From: Rhypophila decipiens
Taxonomy: Eukaryota; Ascomycota; Sordariomycetes; Sordariales; Naviculisporaceae
Length of the DNA: 64,000 nt
Direction: 5' to 3'
Assembly: GCA_033297075.1 (NCBI GenBank)
Contig: MU858214.1
Span: 1 to 64,000, forward strand
Part shown: in pieces, positions 1 through 10,107 of the stretch
Layout of the letters: each line of letters begins with the position of its first letter
How positions within the stretch are numbered: the stretch's first letter is position 1
Notes under the pieces: model-generated
Seen by the model: the letters and a program-made list of their open reading frames with translations, nothing else
What the model was told of the DNA's origin: nothing
Database searches by the model: none
Translations under genes and position numbers: made by a program

Positions 1-42
1 ATAGGAAACTATCTGGCTGTAATGAACGTGTACCTATGTACT

Positions 43-78
43 GGACCCGTGGACCCGACCCCTCGGGTCCTCGGGTCC
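43..78. repeat. imperfect inverted repeat (hairpin)
   Basis: Two 16-base arms, GGACCCGTGGACCCGA at 43-58 and TCGGGTCCTCGGGTCC at 63-78, are reverse complements except for one base and are separated by four C. Each arm is itself a doubled GGACCCG unit. The sequence could form a strong hairpin, or be the edge of a repeat that continues outside the window. No gene is visible from 1 to 346. Confidence 0.6.
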
Positions 79-346
79 TCTCTGATTGGCCGTGTTTCCT
101 TCAAGTGGGCTTTACAGGCTGGTCCTGACTAATTGGTCCTATGGTAGGGTAGAGTGGGGTAACTTGTTGCCTGAGGCAGTCATGCCTGATATACTGCGTC
201 AGGTCATGACACTATACTGTAGCACCACACCCTATCCAACCACCTCATCGACTTTGCCCCAGGCCGTGTTTCATTCGGTACTCACGCAGGCCCACCTAGA
301 TGGGATAGTCACAGATCGGTAAGAGGTAGGTAGGCAGGGGAGCAAA

Positions 347-3300
347 TCACCAAGCAAGCCTCCCCACCCAACTACAAGGCCATTTCCGAACCGCAGACTT
401 CCTGACCTCGTCAAACAGAAGAACCCCAAGTCCTAGAGCGGCAGGCAAGAACCAGTGTTCGACCGGGACAGGCGTTGTTCCCAATGTAGGCTGAAAGGTG
501 GGGATATACAGCCAGAAGAAGGCCATCACGAGAGCGAACAATATCGCAGGGAACAGGTAATAATTCTGCGTGGATTTCTTGCCAACGGGCGGGTGTTGGA
601 TTATCGAGAGTCGACGGGTGCGCACTGCTAGGAGGTTGAACCATTGCCTTTGTTGCAACAACATGTCAGCGACCAGGTCATGGATGAGTCGCAGTCCAAG
701 CAGGTAAAACATAATCAAAGACCCGAGTAGGAAGAAAGAAGCCAATGGAACGGGAAGACAGGTTTGAATAGGGAAGAAATGAAAACTCACATAACCACCA
801 GCGTGACGAAATAAATCGAACTAGCCTCGTTCAGCCGGGCAGCGTAATAGTCCGGGTCGATATCGCTCGGCAACTGTCCAAACGAGAACCACAATGCAGT
901 AAACGGGATGCCGCGTCGCTCAAGATACCAGTACGACATTGCAAACGAGCAGACCGTCTCAAACATGCCCACGATGCCGTAACTCTGCACAATCAGCCTC
1001 CAGTCGACGAGTCGATCGACGCCGACTTTCCTTGGTGGTCGGAGGAGGACGTCTGCCTCGGGAGACTCGTATGCTAGTGCCGTTGCTGCTAGGCAGTCTG
1101 TGAAACAGCTATTCGACACAACAAGGTGTTAGTCTGCATTATCAAAGACCGAAGAGCATTGGGGATTGACAAACCAAATAACAATCATCAAAAAGCTGCT
1201 CAAAATCTGCGGCAACCCAAAACAGACATTCGTCATGACCGGCCAAAACTCTGAAAAGCTCCCAGCGGGCAACAAATACGCGATGGTCTTTTTCAGGTTA
1301 TCAAACATCATCCTCCCATAACGGACTGCTTCCACCACGCTGGCGAAACTCTCGAGGAGAACCATATCCGCGGCCTCGGTGGCAATGTCACTCCCGCCTC
1401 CGACCGCGATTCCTATATCTGCTGCTCGTAGGGCGGGAGCATCGTTCACGCCATCACCGGTCATGCCTACTATATTATGGCGGGCTTGGAGTTCGCGGAC
1501 GATGAGGAGCTTTTGTTCGGGCGTGGTTCGGGCAAAGACGACTTCGTTGTAGGATGCGACTAGGTCGTCCCATTGTGTGGGCGAAAGGGTGATCAGGTCG
1601 GAGCCAGTGAGGACTATCGAGGTTGTGGGTGTCTCTTCACTGTTTTCGTCGGACAGAGGTGTACTTTCGTGCTTTCTGCGGTCGAAATCATCGCGTGAGA
1701 GGGCGGATGCACTGTCGACTTTGGCGTTGGGATTGGTGATGATGCCACACTCTCGGGCTATTGCCTGTGCTGTTAGGGCAAAGTCTCCCGTTACCTGGTG
1801 TGGTGCACTCTTGTTAGTGATAGTCCATGAAAGAATGGCTAGAAAATAGTACACACCATGAAGATCCTGATCCCAGCCTGGCGCAATGTGGAAATCACCT
1901 CGGGAATCTCCCTCCTTGGCGGATCAGCAATAGCCACCAGTCCAACCAGTGTTAGTCCCGACCTTGCTTGCTCCATCATCTCGTTCTCGAAAGCCGACGA
2001 CGAGAGAGGCGACGACTTGATGCACGATCTAGAGATAGCCTTGTGCGCAAGGAGCAATACCCTACGACCCTGCGAGGACCACTCGTCCTTAATTCTGTCA
2101 ATCTTCTCACGCGCGGCAGCGTTAAGAGTCATGGTAGCCCCCGAGCTTCCCGTGTAATTGGTACATCTGTCCAGTAAGATCTCGGGCGCGCCCTTGATAG
2201 TGAGGAGCATATCGCCCGGCTCGAAGATGGCAGCCACGCCCCGGGACAAGACGGTTTCCAATCCGTCAGGATGTGTTAGGCCAAACACCCTGATCATGAA
2301 CTTGTTTTTGCTGTTGAAGGCAAGATTGAACTTGGTCCTCCAACATCGCTTCAGGTCCGACACAGACCCCAGCAACTCGGCGAAGCGAAGGATGGCCTGG
2401 TCGGTGGCGTCGCCGTGGATCTTTTGTTGCTCGAGGGGTAGGCTTCGAGTCGCAGCGTCGAACTCGCCTGCGTTGCAGAGACCTGCGACACTTCGGAGCT
2501 GCTCAATTGCGTTGCTGGCTAGGTCGTGAGATGTATTGCGGTCTGCGATGAGGGTGTCGCGGGTGGAAGTTGCGCTGAGGAAGGACAAGCCGATTAGGCA
2601 GTCGGTTACTACCATCTTGTTCTGGACAAACACACCCAGGGTTAGAATGAATGAAAAGCGGACAGGAAGGTCTTGAGAGAAAGTGTCTTACCTCGGTAAG
2701 TGTACCTGTCTTGTCTGAGCAAATGATTGACACAGCGCCCAACGTCTCAACTGTCTTCAAAGATTTGCAGAGCACCTTGTTCTTGCGCATCATGTTGGCG
2801 CTGATGGTGAGGCTGGCTGTTAGAGCGACCGGGAGCCCCTCTGGGATAAAGGCGATGGCGACAGAGACGCAGGACACAATCAAAGTAGGGACGTTGATCC
2901 AGTCTGGGTGTTCCTTCCTCAGCCAGGCCGCCCTTGGGTATCGATAAACGTTAGCGCGAAGTGGAGAGACGGCTGATTTTGGAAGGAAGTGTCATGACCT
3001 ACCAGAGAGTAACAACCAGCACAATCATGACGAACATGATGGAACAGATAATCATGACAAAGTTGAAAACCTCGCGCTCCAAGGTCGTGAGACCTTTCTT
3101 GGGCTCGTTGGTTAACTTTGCAATACGACCAAACACGGTCCTGTTTCCAGTCGAGACCACGATTCCCGTACAAGTCCCCGATGAGCAGTGGGTTCCTTGC
3201 AGGCCGACGTTCTTGGTCTCGAGGTAGTTGTTCTCTGTCGCGTCGACCGTTGCCGTGAGAGGGACGGATTCGCCTGTAAGAATCCCTCGATCAAACCTGG

Positions 3301-4247
3301 CGTCCGAAGACACCTGTGTAAACCTCACATCGGCAGGTAACTTGTTGCCCGCCTTGATGAGGAGCACATCACCAGGGACAATCTCGGCGGCCATGACAGA
3401 GACCTGCACCCCATCGCGGATAAGTAGACACTCCTCGGGCAACATGGTCTTGATCGACGCCATGACACGCGACGAAGACCAGTCCTGCCACATGTTGAAG
3501 GCAGCTTGGATGAAGAAGACAGCGAGGAGGACAATTGCTAGAGCCAAGTTGGCTGCGGCTGGCGGGTTACCCAGGGGACGCCAGGCGATGAAGACCAGGA
3601 TGGCGCCAACCAGGAGGACAGAGCCGAATCCCTTGAAGAAGTAGCCAATGAATTCTTTGATGCGGTGGCTCTCGGGTGGAGAGGGTGTGTTCTTTCCATG
3701 CTGTGCCGTTCTTTTGGCAACTTGGTCCTGGGACAAGCCATATTCGAGAGAAGTTGAAAGACGTCTCAGGAGCTCGTCGACGGGGATCGTGTGCCATTCG
3801 AGATCGGCCAGGTCTAGGAGAAAGATTCATCAGTAACAAGTCAAGGCTAAGATAATATACACTGCATGTGTGAAGGTCATGGGTCATACCAGGAGCTCCC
3901 TTCTGGGCCTTCTTGTTCACCTCATTCCTGCGATTGTAGTCATCTATGTCGATAGACCTGAGACGCCCGGTTAGGACAGATGAACGTATTTTGGGCGTTA
4001 TAATGACCTACAGTGTCCGATACTGGATTGGAAGCGCAGCAGATGGGTCAATAGCACCAGTATTGGAGTGAATCGAGCGGATCGAGAGCGAGCCATGCGA
4101 GACGTTACGATGGAGAGATGGGCGAGCCGTCAAGGCTCCTGCCCTTCCGGCCTCCAAATCAACGTCTCGGAAGCGGACTCTGTCTGGACGAGAAGTTTGC
4201 TCGGGAGGTTCGTCCTGGGCAGGTTCCTCAATCTCTTGGGCAGTCAT
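347..4247 (-). CDS. P-type ATPase, Na+/K+-ATPase alpha-subunit type (IIC)
   Basis: Membrane cation pump of the P-type ATPase superfamily. Eight exons fit in phase: 4247-4012, 3957-3890, 3813-3003, 2932-2692, 2621-1857, 1794-1175, 1108-791 and 647-347, giving about 1119 residues, the usual size for a IIC alpha subunit. Visible motifs are the cation-transporter N-terminal domain (LADLEWHTIPVDEL), the actuator motif TGES (in GILTGESVP), the M4 stretch IPEGLPVALT, the phosphorylation site CSDKTGTLTE (exon 4 end), the hinge TGDGVNDAPALRAADIG, and a C-terminal membrane domain with DRLVDWRLIVQSYG and TLVVMQWFNLLAVRTRR, which is typical of the Na,K/H,K-ATPase branch. The N-terminal 78-codon exon is hydrophilic and low in complexity. 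No lesion was found. The family predicts ATP-driven Na+/K+ (or H+) exchange at the plasma membrane; fungal members are poorly characterised and no beta-subunit gene is visible here, so the transported ion is inferred. Confidence 0.93.
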
Positions 4248-6184
4248 GTTTGGGAGGTGAAGATAGGTAACGCAGTATGGGGTTTCGGGAAAACGAATCG
4301 AAGAGAGCAGAGAGAAGAAGTGAGCAAGTAAGCAAGAACAAGAAGACCGGAGGAGGGATTGTGGCAGTCAGTTTCATGGAGAGTTGCTCTGCATGCTATA
4401 TAGTGTTATGTCTACGGGGATCCACCAGGCGGAGGTCTGGGTCAGCTCTCGGAGGAGAGCACACTGAACGAAAACGAACCCTTTGGGGGACTAACAGGGC
4501 GAGGGACCAGCGGGCGCGAAGGCAGGACTTGGGGTTTACGTTACGAAATCATTCGCCGGATCTGGTAACTCCCTCGTGGGCTCTGGCAGGCAAGCGGGGA
4601 CCCTACAACCTGAATGAAAGCCATTCTCACTGCTTGGCGAAATTTGTCTGATCTGAGACGAGCCAAAGATCCAGACCAGCTTGGTCATGATGCACGACAA
4701 GCAAGATATCACGTCCAGGGTGTGACGCGATAGACGATACAATCTCTCCTTTGAGTCGCCGAAACGATCCAGAACACAACAAAGGAGATGCTAGACCAAG
4801 GACTGTGGCGCTGCTCGTGGTCTGGGAGGCTCGGATCCCAGCGGATAGTGATGAAGCAAAGGGTAAGTCCTGCCTAGCATGTAGCCTGTGCAGGGCCCAA
4901 AGGACCAACACTCTCACCATCTGCTATGAATAGGAAAGTGATGAACTGTCAGTCGGTTGGCTCAGTTTGGCCGAGGAAAGGAACCCGCCCTAACCATCAG
5001 CCCCATATGACCTGGCGGGAGGCAGCCCACGCCAAGAGGAGGTATCAGATCCATAATTACTCTCTATGTGTATCTCTAGGTCTTTGGTACATGTCCTGGT
5101 GTAGTGTATTTTGCCAGTGCAACATCCGTGGAGGCTATCGATGAGAATTGCTACCTGGATTCAAGGTCAAGAGCTCAAGTCCGGTTGGCTGCTTGACCAG
5201 GCCCAGGATGTGAAAGTGATCCGTCTCTGGTTTTGGAAGGATTGCTCCGAATTTCGGGGGCTGGCCGGCTGTTGTAGCGTCCTAACAGCCGCTGGAAAAT
5301 CGCTCATAATTGGCCCGAGACAACTGACAGGTCACTCAGATATCCACGAACAAAGGTTGGATTAAGCTTTGAGACCCTGAAGCTTAGCGTGCTACAGGGG
5401 CAAAGGGCTGGGCCAATTCTGGCCGATCAACACAGCCTCAATATTCCCGTTGGTTTCCTTGTCTCGAGGAGCAAGACTATTGAGCGACCGCATTTCAATG
5501 GAGATTGCATCTTGCTCCTGAACTGCAAAAGAGGACCTTTGTATGGGGAAGTGTTGGAAGCTTAGGCTCAAAGCCGCGAATATCCCTCCCGACAGTCCTA
5601 GACCGCAATGGCCACTTTATCCATTTCCGCATCATTCCCAGTAACAAGTTCTATCACGATCGGTTTCTCTACCCGTAGCACTGCCACAATCGCCGACTCG
5701 TAATGCACGCGACAAAGAACCAAATTTGGTCCACAGGGGTCCTTCATCACCAACCTGCCTGCCGGCCGGGGTCCCAGGGAATAAGTGGATGTCACCATCG
5801 GATTTCCCAATTCGGCAACCCAGACCTCTCATGTATCAGTTACTTTATTGAATCCTTCGCCATACCGCATACCGAACCCCTTTCCCAAGCAGATGGCCGG
5901 CCAGAAAGTCACCCACTCCTCATCAAGAGCATATACAACAGTTACATGATGCACGCGACCGTGTCAGTACCATCCCTTCTATATGGATCCTGATTCCATA
6001 CTGTGTCTCGATTTGTTACCTAAGCTGGGAGCACGGAGGCCTCCCTCTCCCACAATGACCTGTGATTAAGTTATCCTTGACTCATCTCCTCTCGCCCAAG
6101 AATGAAGGGATGTACGTTCCGCCTTTGAAGTCCTCCTCGGGTTGCCATCCACCCATTTGAGCAGTTGGTCTGGCCGTTGGGTGT
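4248..6184. other. intergenic, no gene recognised
   Basis: Between the ATPase start and the stop of the next gene. The open frames here are short, lack credible splice structure and match no family I recognise. The first 200 bases probably hold the ATPase promoter. Confidence 0.5.
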
Positions 6185-6845
6185 CTAGTTTTGGAAGCAC
6201 AGTGCCCAATTGCCAGGACCCCCGGGATAATAGCAGGCGTAGCACCCAATAGGCCTGCAGTCGGCAAGAGATTCGCATGTTCTACCGCAAGGCCGCTGGC
6301 GTTCCTCCAAGAGCTTGGTAAACTGCTCTCTGGGAGCCACGGCAGGAGAAGACCCCGGGGCATAGTTGGCAGATGGGAGGTTAAGTGGGTCGGTCGGGGC
6401 AAGCAGGGCCTGGGTGTCCTCGACGAGGCGGCCGTCGACCTCGGGGTGCTCGGCAAGGTAGCTAAGGCTGGGGGCCACGTCGCCGTGGACGCCTTTGGTT
6501 TGCTTGGCCAGAGCCTCTGTCATCTGCTGAACTTGCTCGGCGTCAAGCTGGCGGTAGTCGACGACGGTGTGGTCGGCTGTGAAGGTACGCAGGACGCCGT
6601 CTATGCCGAGGACGAAGACGCCGTCCGGGGAGAAGGAGATGTCTTTCAGAACCTCTCCGTAGGGTCCTGGGATGTATTTCGGAGAACGACGGGTGTCCTG
6701 TCTTGCAGATGGGGAGCCCGAGACCTGCGAGTGTGGTCAGTCATGGCATTCATGTCTGATCCCTATGTGCGGAGTATACATGGCGTGTTCTTACCATACA
6801 TGTCCAGAGACTGACGGCAACAGTGAAAAAGGTCAGGAGGGCCAT
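6185..6845 (-). CDS. small secreted protein with cysteine-rich C-terminus
   Basis: Two exons, 6845-6795 and 6724-6185, joined in phase 0 across a 70-base intron (donor GTAAGA, acceptor CGCAG), give about 196 residues. The first 17 codons (MALLTFFTVAVSLWTCM) form a hydrophobic signal-peptide-like leader. The middle part has no recognised domain. Six cysteines cluster in the last 40 residues (CGRTCESLADC, CYACYYPGG, ALCFQN), as in disulphide-stabilised extracellular fungal proteins. A 207-codon frame on the opposite strand covers the same DNA but has no such features and is taken as its shadow. It could be an effector-like or cell-wall protein; I do not recognise the family. The intron call and leader raise confidence that it is a real gene. 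Confidence 0.7.
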
Positions 6846-7715
6846 ATTGTCTCAAATACAATGTTGATTCAGAAGCAAGTTGTGAGTACGATGAAAGGAA
6901 TCGATGCTATGAGTATCCGAAGGCTGGATGTGAGCGTCCGTTTTATAGATATTTGCTATCACTCTAGCCTCGTACAGCATTCTCAGGACGAGTGGTCTAA
7001 AACCTGTCGGGACGTGAGATCGCCGAGCTTTCTTTTTTCATCATCGGGTCAGTTGTCCTATGGTGACGACATAGTTTCGCTGGAGAGATCGAAAAACGAG
7101 GTGGGCTCAACCGACGAGTACATGTCTACACTCCGTCAGGCTGTGAGATACCCGTTATCTGCGGTTCAATGTGATCGTGACGACGCCTGATAGCGGCATG
7201 ATACTACTTGCAAAAGAAAATGGTATATGATTCTTGCATGAGAAGACACATGTAGATGACCTTGTGATCCATTTCTAGCCTCGCACACGGCCCTTGCATA
7301 TTCCTTCCTGAAAGATAACATCGCTGCTGCAAAGAGAAGTTACACGAGCCACTTCGTAGAGCGGCGTAGAGAATCTACCCAGCAAATTGTTCTTGACCTT
7401 GGCTGCGATCCTGGAGGAACCTATATTGGCGATCATCTGCCACGCCGCGGCGAGTTCCCTCGTACTGCTAGTTTGATTGGAGGGAAACATAGCCACCTAC
7501 GCAACTAATTCATGGTGCTCTAGATGGCCGATTAGTAAATACGCGTATAAGAGTCTCAACGCCTCACAGCGGCACAGCCTTTACCGGGTTGATCCGGCAT
7601 TTGACGGATGTATGCGGTCAGATTCCTACATAAGTAACCATCTGGACACCCACAAAAGCCAAGTTCCAACTTCCAAGACATCCAAAAGCCCGTACTCACA
7701 TCTGCAGAGCACAAC
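6846..7715. other. intergenic, no gene recognised
   Basis: Divergent spacer between the secreted protein and the unknown protein at 7716. An open stretch at 7275-7490 on the minus strand resembles no known protein and has no convincing start; I leave it uncalled. Confidence 0.5.
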
Positions 7716-8282
7716 ATGGATCCTGACATCCAAACCAGATTCCACCAGCAAATAATCCAGCATGGACAAGAGCTTATCTCCTCCGTCGCCGCAGAGATCC
7801 AATGCGATTCGCCGCCTGGGATCTCCCTCACCTTGGGCCCCATCGAGTTCCCAGAAGGGCAGGTGAACTGGGTGTGGTTCGTCGGGACCGTCGACGCGGC
7901 TTCCGAACAGGCCGCCCTGCACTTCTTCCAGACAGATGCGGGGAAGAGGGCCTTGGTCTCTTCCCCTGACGGCAAGGATGTGGTCGAGTTCAAGCTGGCC
8001 AGCACTTGTCTGCAGCTCTCCGACCGTGCAAGAAGCGAACATGGCTACAGTCCATTTCCGCCGGCGGACCTCAGCCCGTTTCCGCCGCCCGGCGCTGAGG
8101 GGCAGGTCTTTGATTTTAGGATCGGCGATGGACCACGGCCGACTGAGCCTGTGCGTGTCGTTGCTAGAAAACCAAGAGCATGGCTGCAGATTTCTCAGGG
8201 AGGCTTCGAGCAGGTTCTGTGCTTTGACCTTGAGGGACAGTCTCGTAAGCACTGGCAACCCATCGCGGAGTTGGGTCTATAA
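7716..8282 (+). CDS. hypothetical protein, 188 aa
   Basis: Single-exon frame from ATG to TAA with coding-like composition. No signal peptide or membrane segment is visible, so it is probably cytosolic. The N-terminal half is acidic and mixed alpha/beta in character (PPGISLTLGPIEFP, VNWVWFVGTVDAA). The middle has a duplicated proline motif (SPFPPADLSPFPPPG). I do not recognise the family. Overlapping frames on both strands are shorter or lack a start. Neighbours give no hint of function: a secreted protein diverges upstream and gene debris lies downstream. A very short or orphan gene cannot be excluded. Confidence 0.6.
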   Translation: MDPDIQTRFHQQIIQHGQELISSVAAEIQCDSPPGISLTLGPIEFPEGQVNWVWFVGTVDAASEQAALHFFQTDAGKRALVSSPDGKDVVEFKLASTCLQLSDRARSEHGYSPFPPADLSPFPPPGAEGQVFDFRIGDGPRPTEPVRVVARKPRAWLQISQGGFEQVLCFDLEGQSRKHWQPIAELGL

Positions 8283-9124
8283 TGAGCAGGTTTTCTAATT
8301 TAACATACTAGCGGCCGACAGGGGACTTCTTGGAGCCTGGCTTGTCGATAGTAACAATACACCACATGGGCATGTCCTTGGTACTGTTGGTGCTCGGACT
8401 GTGCTGGTACGTCCTATGAACGGGTTTTCTTTTGGATCTGGAGTTGAAGAGCTCGGTTCTACAGAAAATGTAGGACCTTCGGACTCCTAAACACTGCAGT
8501 CCGTCCCTGAATATAGTCGTGCACGGGGGTGAGCTGGGGCCAAAGCGTAGGAATGAGAGACATGACACAGCGGTATGGTAGTTACTATTACAACGCCCAT
8601 CATTTCCACCTCTATGAATGCTCATGCCCACATCGTCTGCCAGGTCCCTGGATCGTGTGAATCTGATAGGAATGGTCACGTCTCGCCAAGACGTACTAAA
8701 CCTGTAAAATTTGGAATACCAAAACACAACCGAAGGATCAAAAGACCGGCAGCAGGCTACAGCGCCGATTCCAAAGACTTGCATCATGCATGTCTACGTG
8801 TAAGGGGTTGTGGGGAATCTTGGGTTGGAATACCTGGCCGAGTGGCATCTGGACAGTCTGCCAAGCAGAAGCTGCAAAGGACTTTGGCATTGCCATGGCA
8901 TGCCAGCAAGCCCGCGTTGATAACATGGTTGACGACGCCATCCAAACATGTAAGCGATGGACAGAAAGCATGGTTTCCTGTTGGGTTCGTTCAGTGTTTT
9001 CATTGAAGTCGTCGGATAATTGCGACACTGTATCTTGGTCATGAACTGCACAAGGAGGACATGTGTATAGGGAAGTCTTTATTTTTGACGCCTAGCCTCG
9101 TTAACAGCGAAGGTATCTTACGAC
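8283..9124. other. intergenic, no gene recognised
   Basis: Several overlapping frames on both strands, none with recognisable protein sequence, splice structure or start context. Probably non-coding or very old debris. Confidence 0.45.
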
Positions 9125-9365
9125 AGCCGCTTGGCCTCCATCACCTTGAGCGCCGCCTCGGCATCGGTCACTCCTTCGACACAGTCTAATCTTTTGTCCG
9201 CTCGGGCTCTTTCCGCACTTTTTCATGCCCAATAACGACTTTTCCTCGAAAGACCTACAGTAAATGTTTGGGTTTTGGTGTCTTTCATTTGTACAAAAAT
9301 TGGGTCTCTGTCGGAGCAGTACCCGACGCCGAGGCGGCGCTTAAAGCGATGGGTCTGCCCCCTCA
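9125..9365. pseudogene. inverted pair of oxidoreductase-like C-terminal remnants
   Basis: On the minus strand near 9125-9195 a short frame reads VEGVTDAEAALKVMEAKRLS followed by a stop, which resembles the C-terminal end of zinc-type alcohol dehydrogenases/quinone reductases. On the plus strand at about 9310-9365 the related string VGAVPDAEAALKAMG appears. The core DNA (9165 down to 9138, and 9325 up to 9352) matches at about 24 of 28 positions, in opposite orientation. Neither copy has an upstream enzyme body. This looks like a duplicated and inverted gene tail. The family assignment rests on a short motif and is tentative. Confidence 0.4.
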
Positions 9366-9615
9366 GAGGGATTCGCCTCAAATACATCCTAGTTCAATAT
9401 TCTGTTGGGCCAGGGACCTCTCTCTCACACAGAATTTCTCAATTCATCATCATTTCAATCATGATCCTTTCCTGGGCACAACCCAAAGTTAACATCTCAC
9501 AAGTTACATGTACACCTCCACCCTCGCCCGTGCCAGCTCGCTCCTCAAAACCTCAACCCTCCCTTCCTCACCCTTTCTCACCAACATATTGCAAGGAAAC
9601 TCACAAGGTCGCGGA

Positions 9616-10090
9616 TTACTCATAAACCATTTCCACATTCACTTCCCGCCCCGTCTTCTCATTCACTGGCTTCCGAATATCAAATAACCACCCCAACCTA
9701 GCAACCGTGATACTCAACGTCCTCTCAGTAAAATCATACCCCGGACAAGCCCGCCTGCCATACCCAAACGGCGGGAAATTCTTGCAATTCGGATAAACAC
9801 TCAGCGGATTGATACCGTATGTAGGACCTTGAACCAGCTCCATAGCCTTCGGACCTCACAGACATATATCCAGATTTTAGATGGCAAGTCTTGGCGACCA
9901 AATCTACGTGGTTCAGCGGCGCAACGGACATGAGCGTAAATCTGCTGATGGCCTCGCTGTTTTGAACAAGAATCGAAGCATACACGTTTCAACGGCGAAT
10001 ATCTGCCTTGGATGCTGATGTGCAAGCACTGACCAGCCATCGTACGTATTATAGAACTTGGACACTGTTGAATTTTGGTACCTCGAAACA
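9616..10090 (-). pseudogene. cytochrome P450 C-terminal remnant
   Basis: The downstream part (9843-9616, minus) contains the heme-binding loop FGYGRRACPG, with the conserved cysteine thiolate ligand, followed by a plausible P450 C-terminus and a stop. Upstream, P450-like pieces (around SEAISRFTLMSVAPLNHVD, about 9950-9880) lie in another frame, and stops interrupt every frame before 10090. The N-terminal 350 or more residues expected of a fungal P450 are absent. It ends close to the 3' end of the DUF3433 gene. The fragment cannot encode a working enzyme. The subfamily cannot be told. Confidence 0.8.
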
Positions 10091-10107
10091 AAAACCCCAT
10101 CGCATTC

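Noticed and set aside
6191..6814. 207-codon open frame on the plus strand
   Set aside because: Antisense to the spliced small secreted protein, which has a signal peptide and cysteine pattern; the plus frame has neither.
7275..7490. minus-strand frame of about 70 codons
   Set aside because: No recognised sequence and no plausible first exon.
8308..9051. overlapping frames on both strands
   Set aside because: None shows protein-like features, and no combination of introns gives a continuous product.
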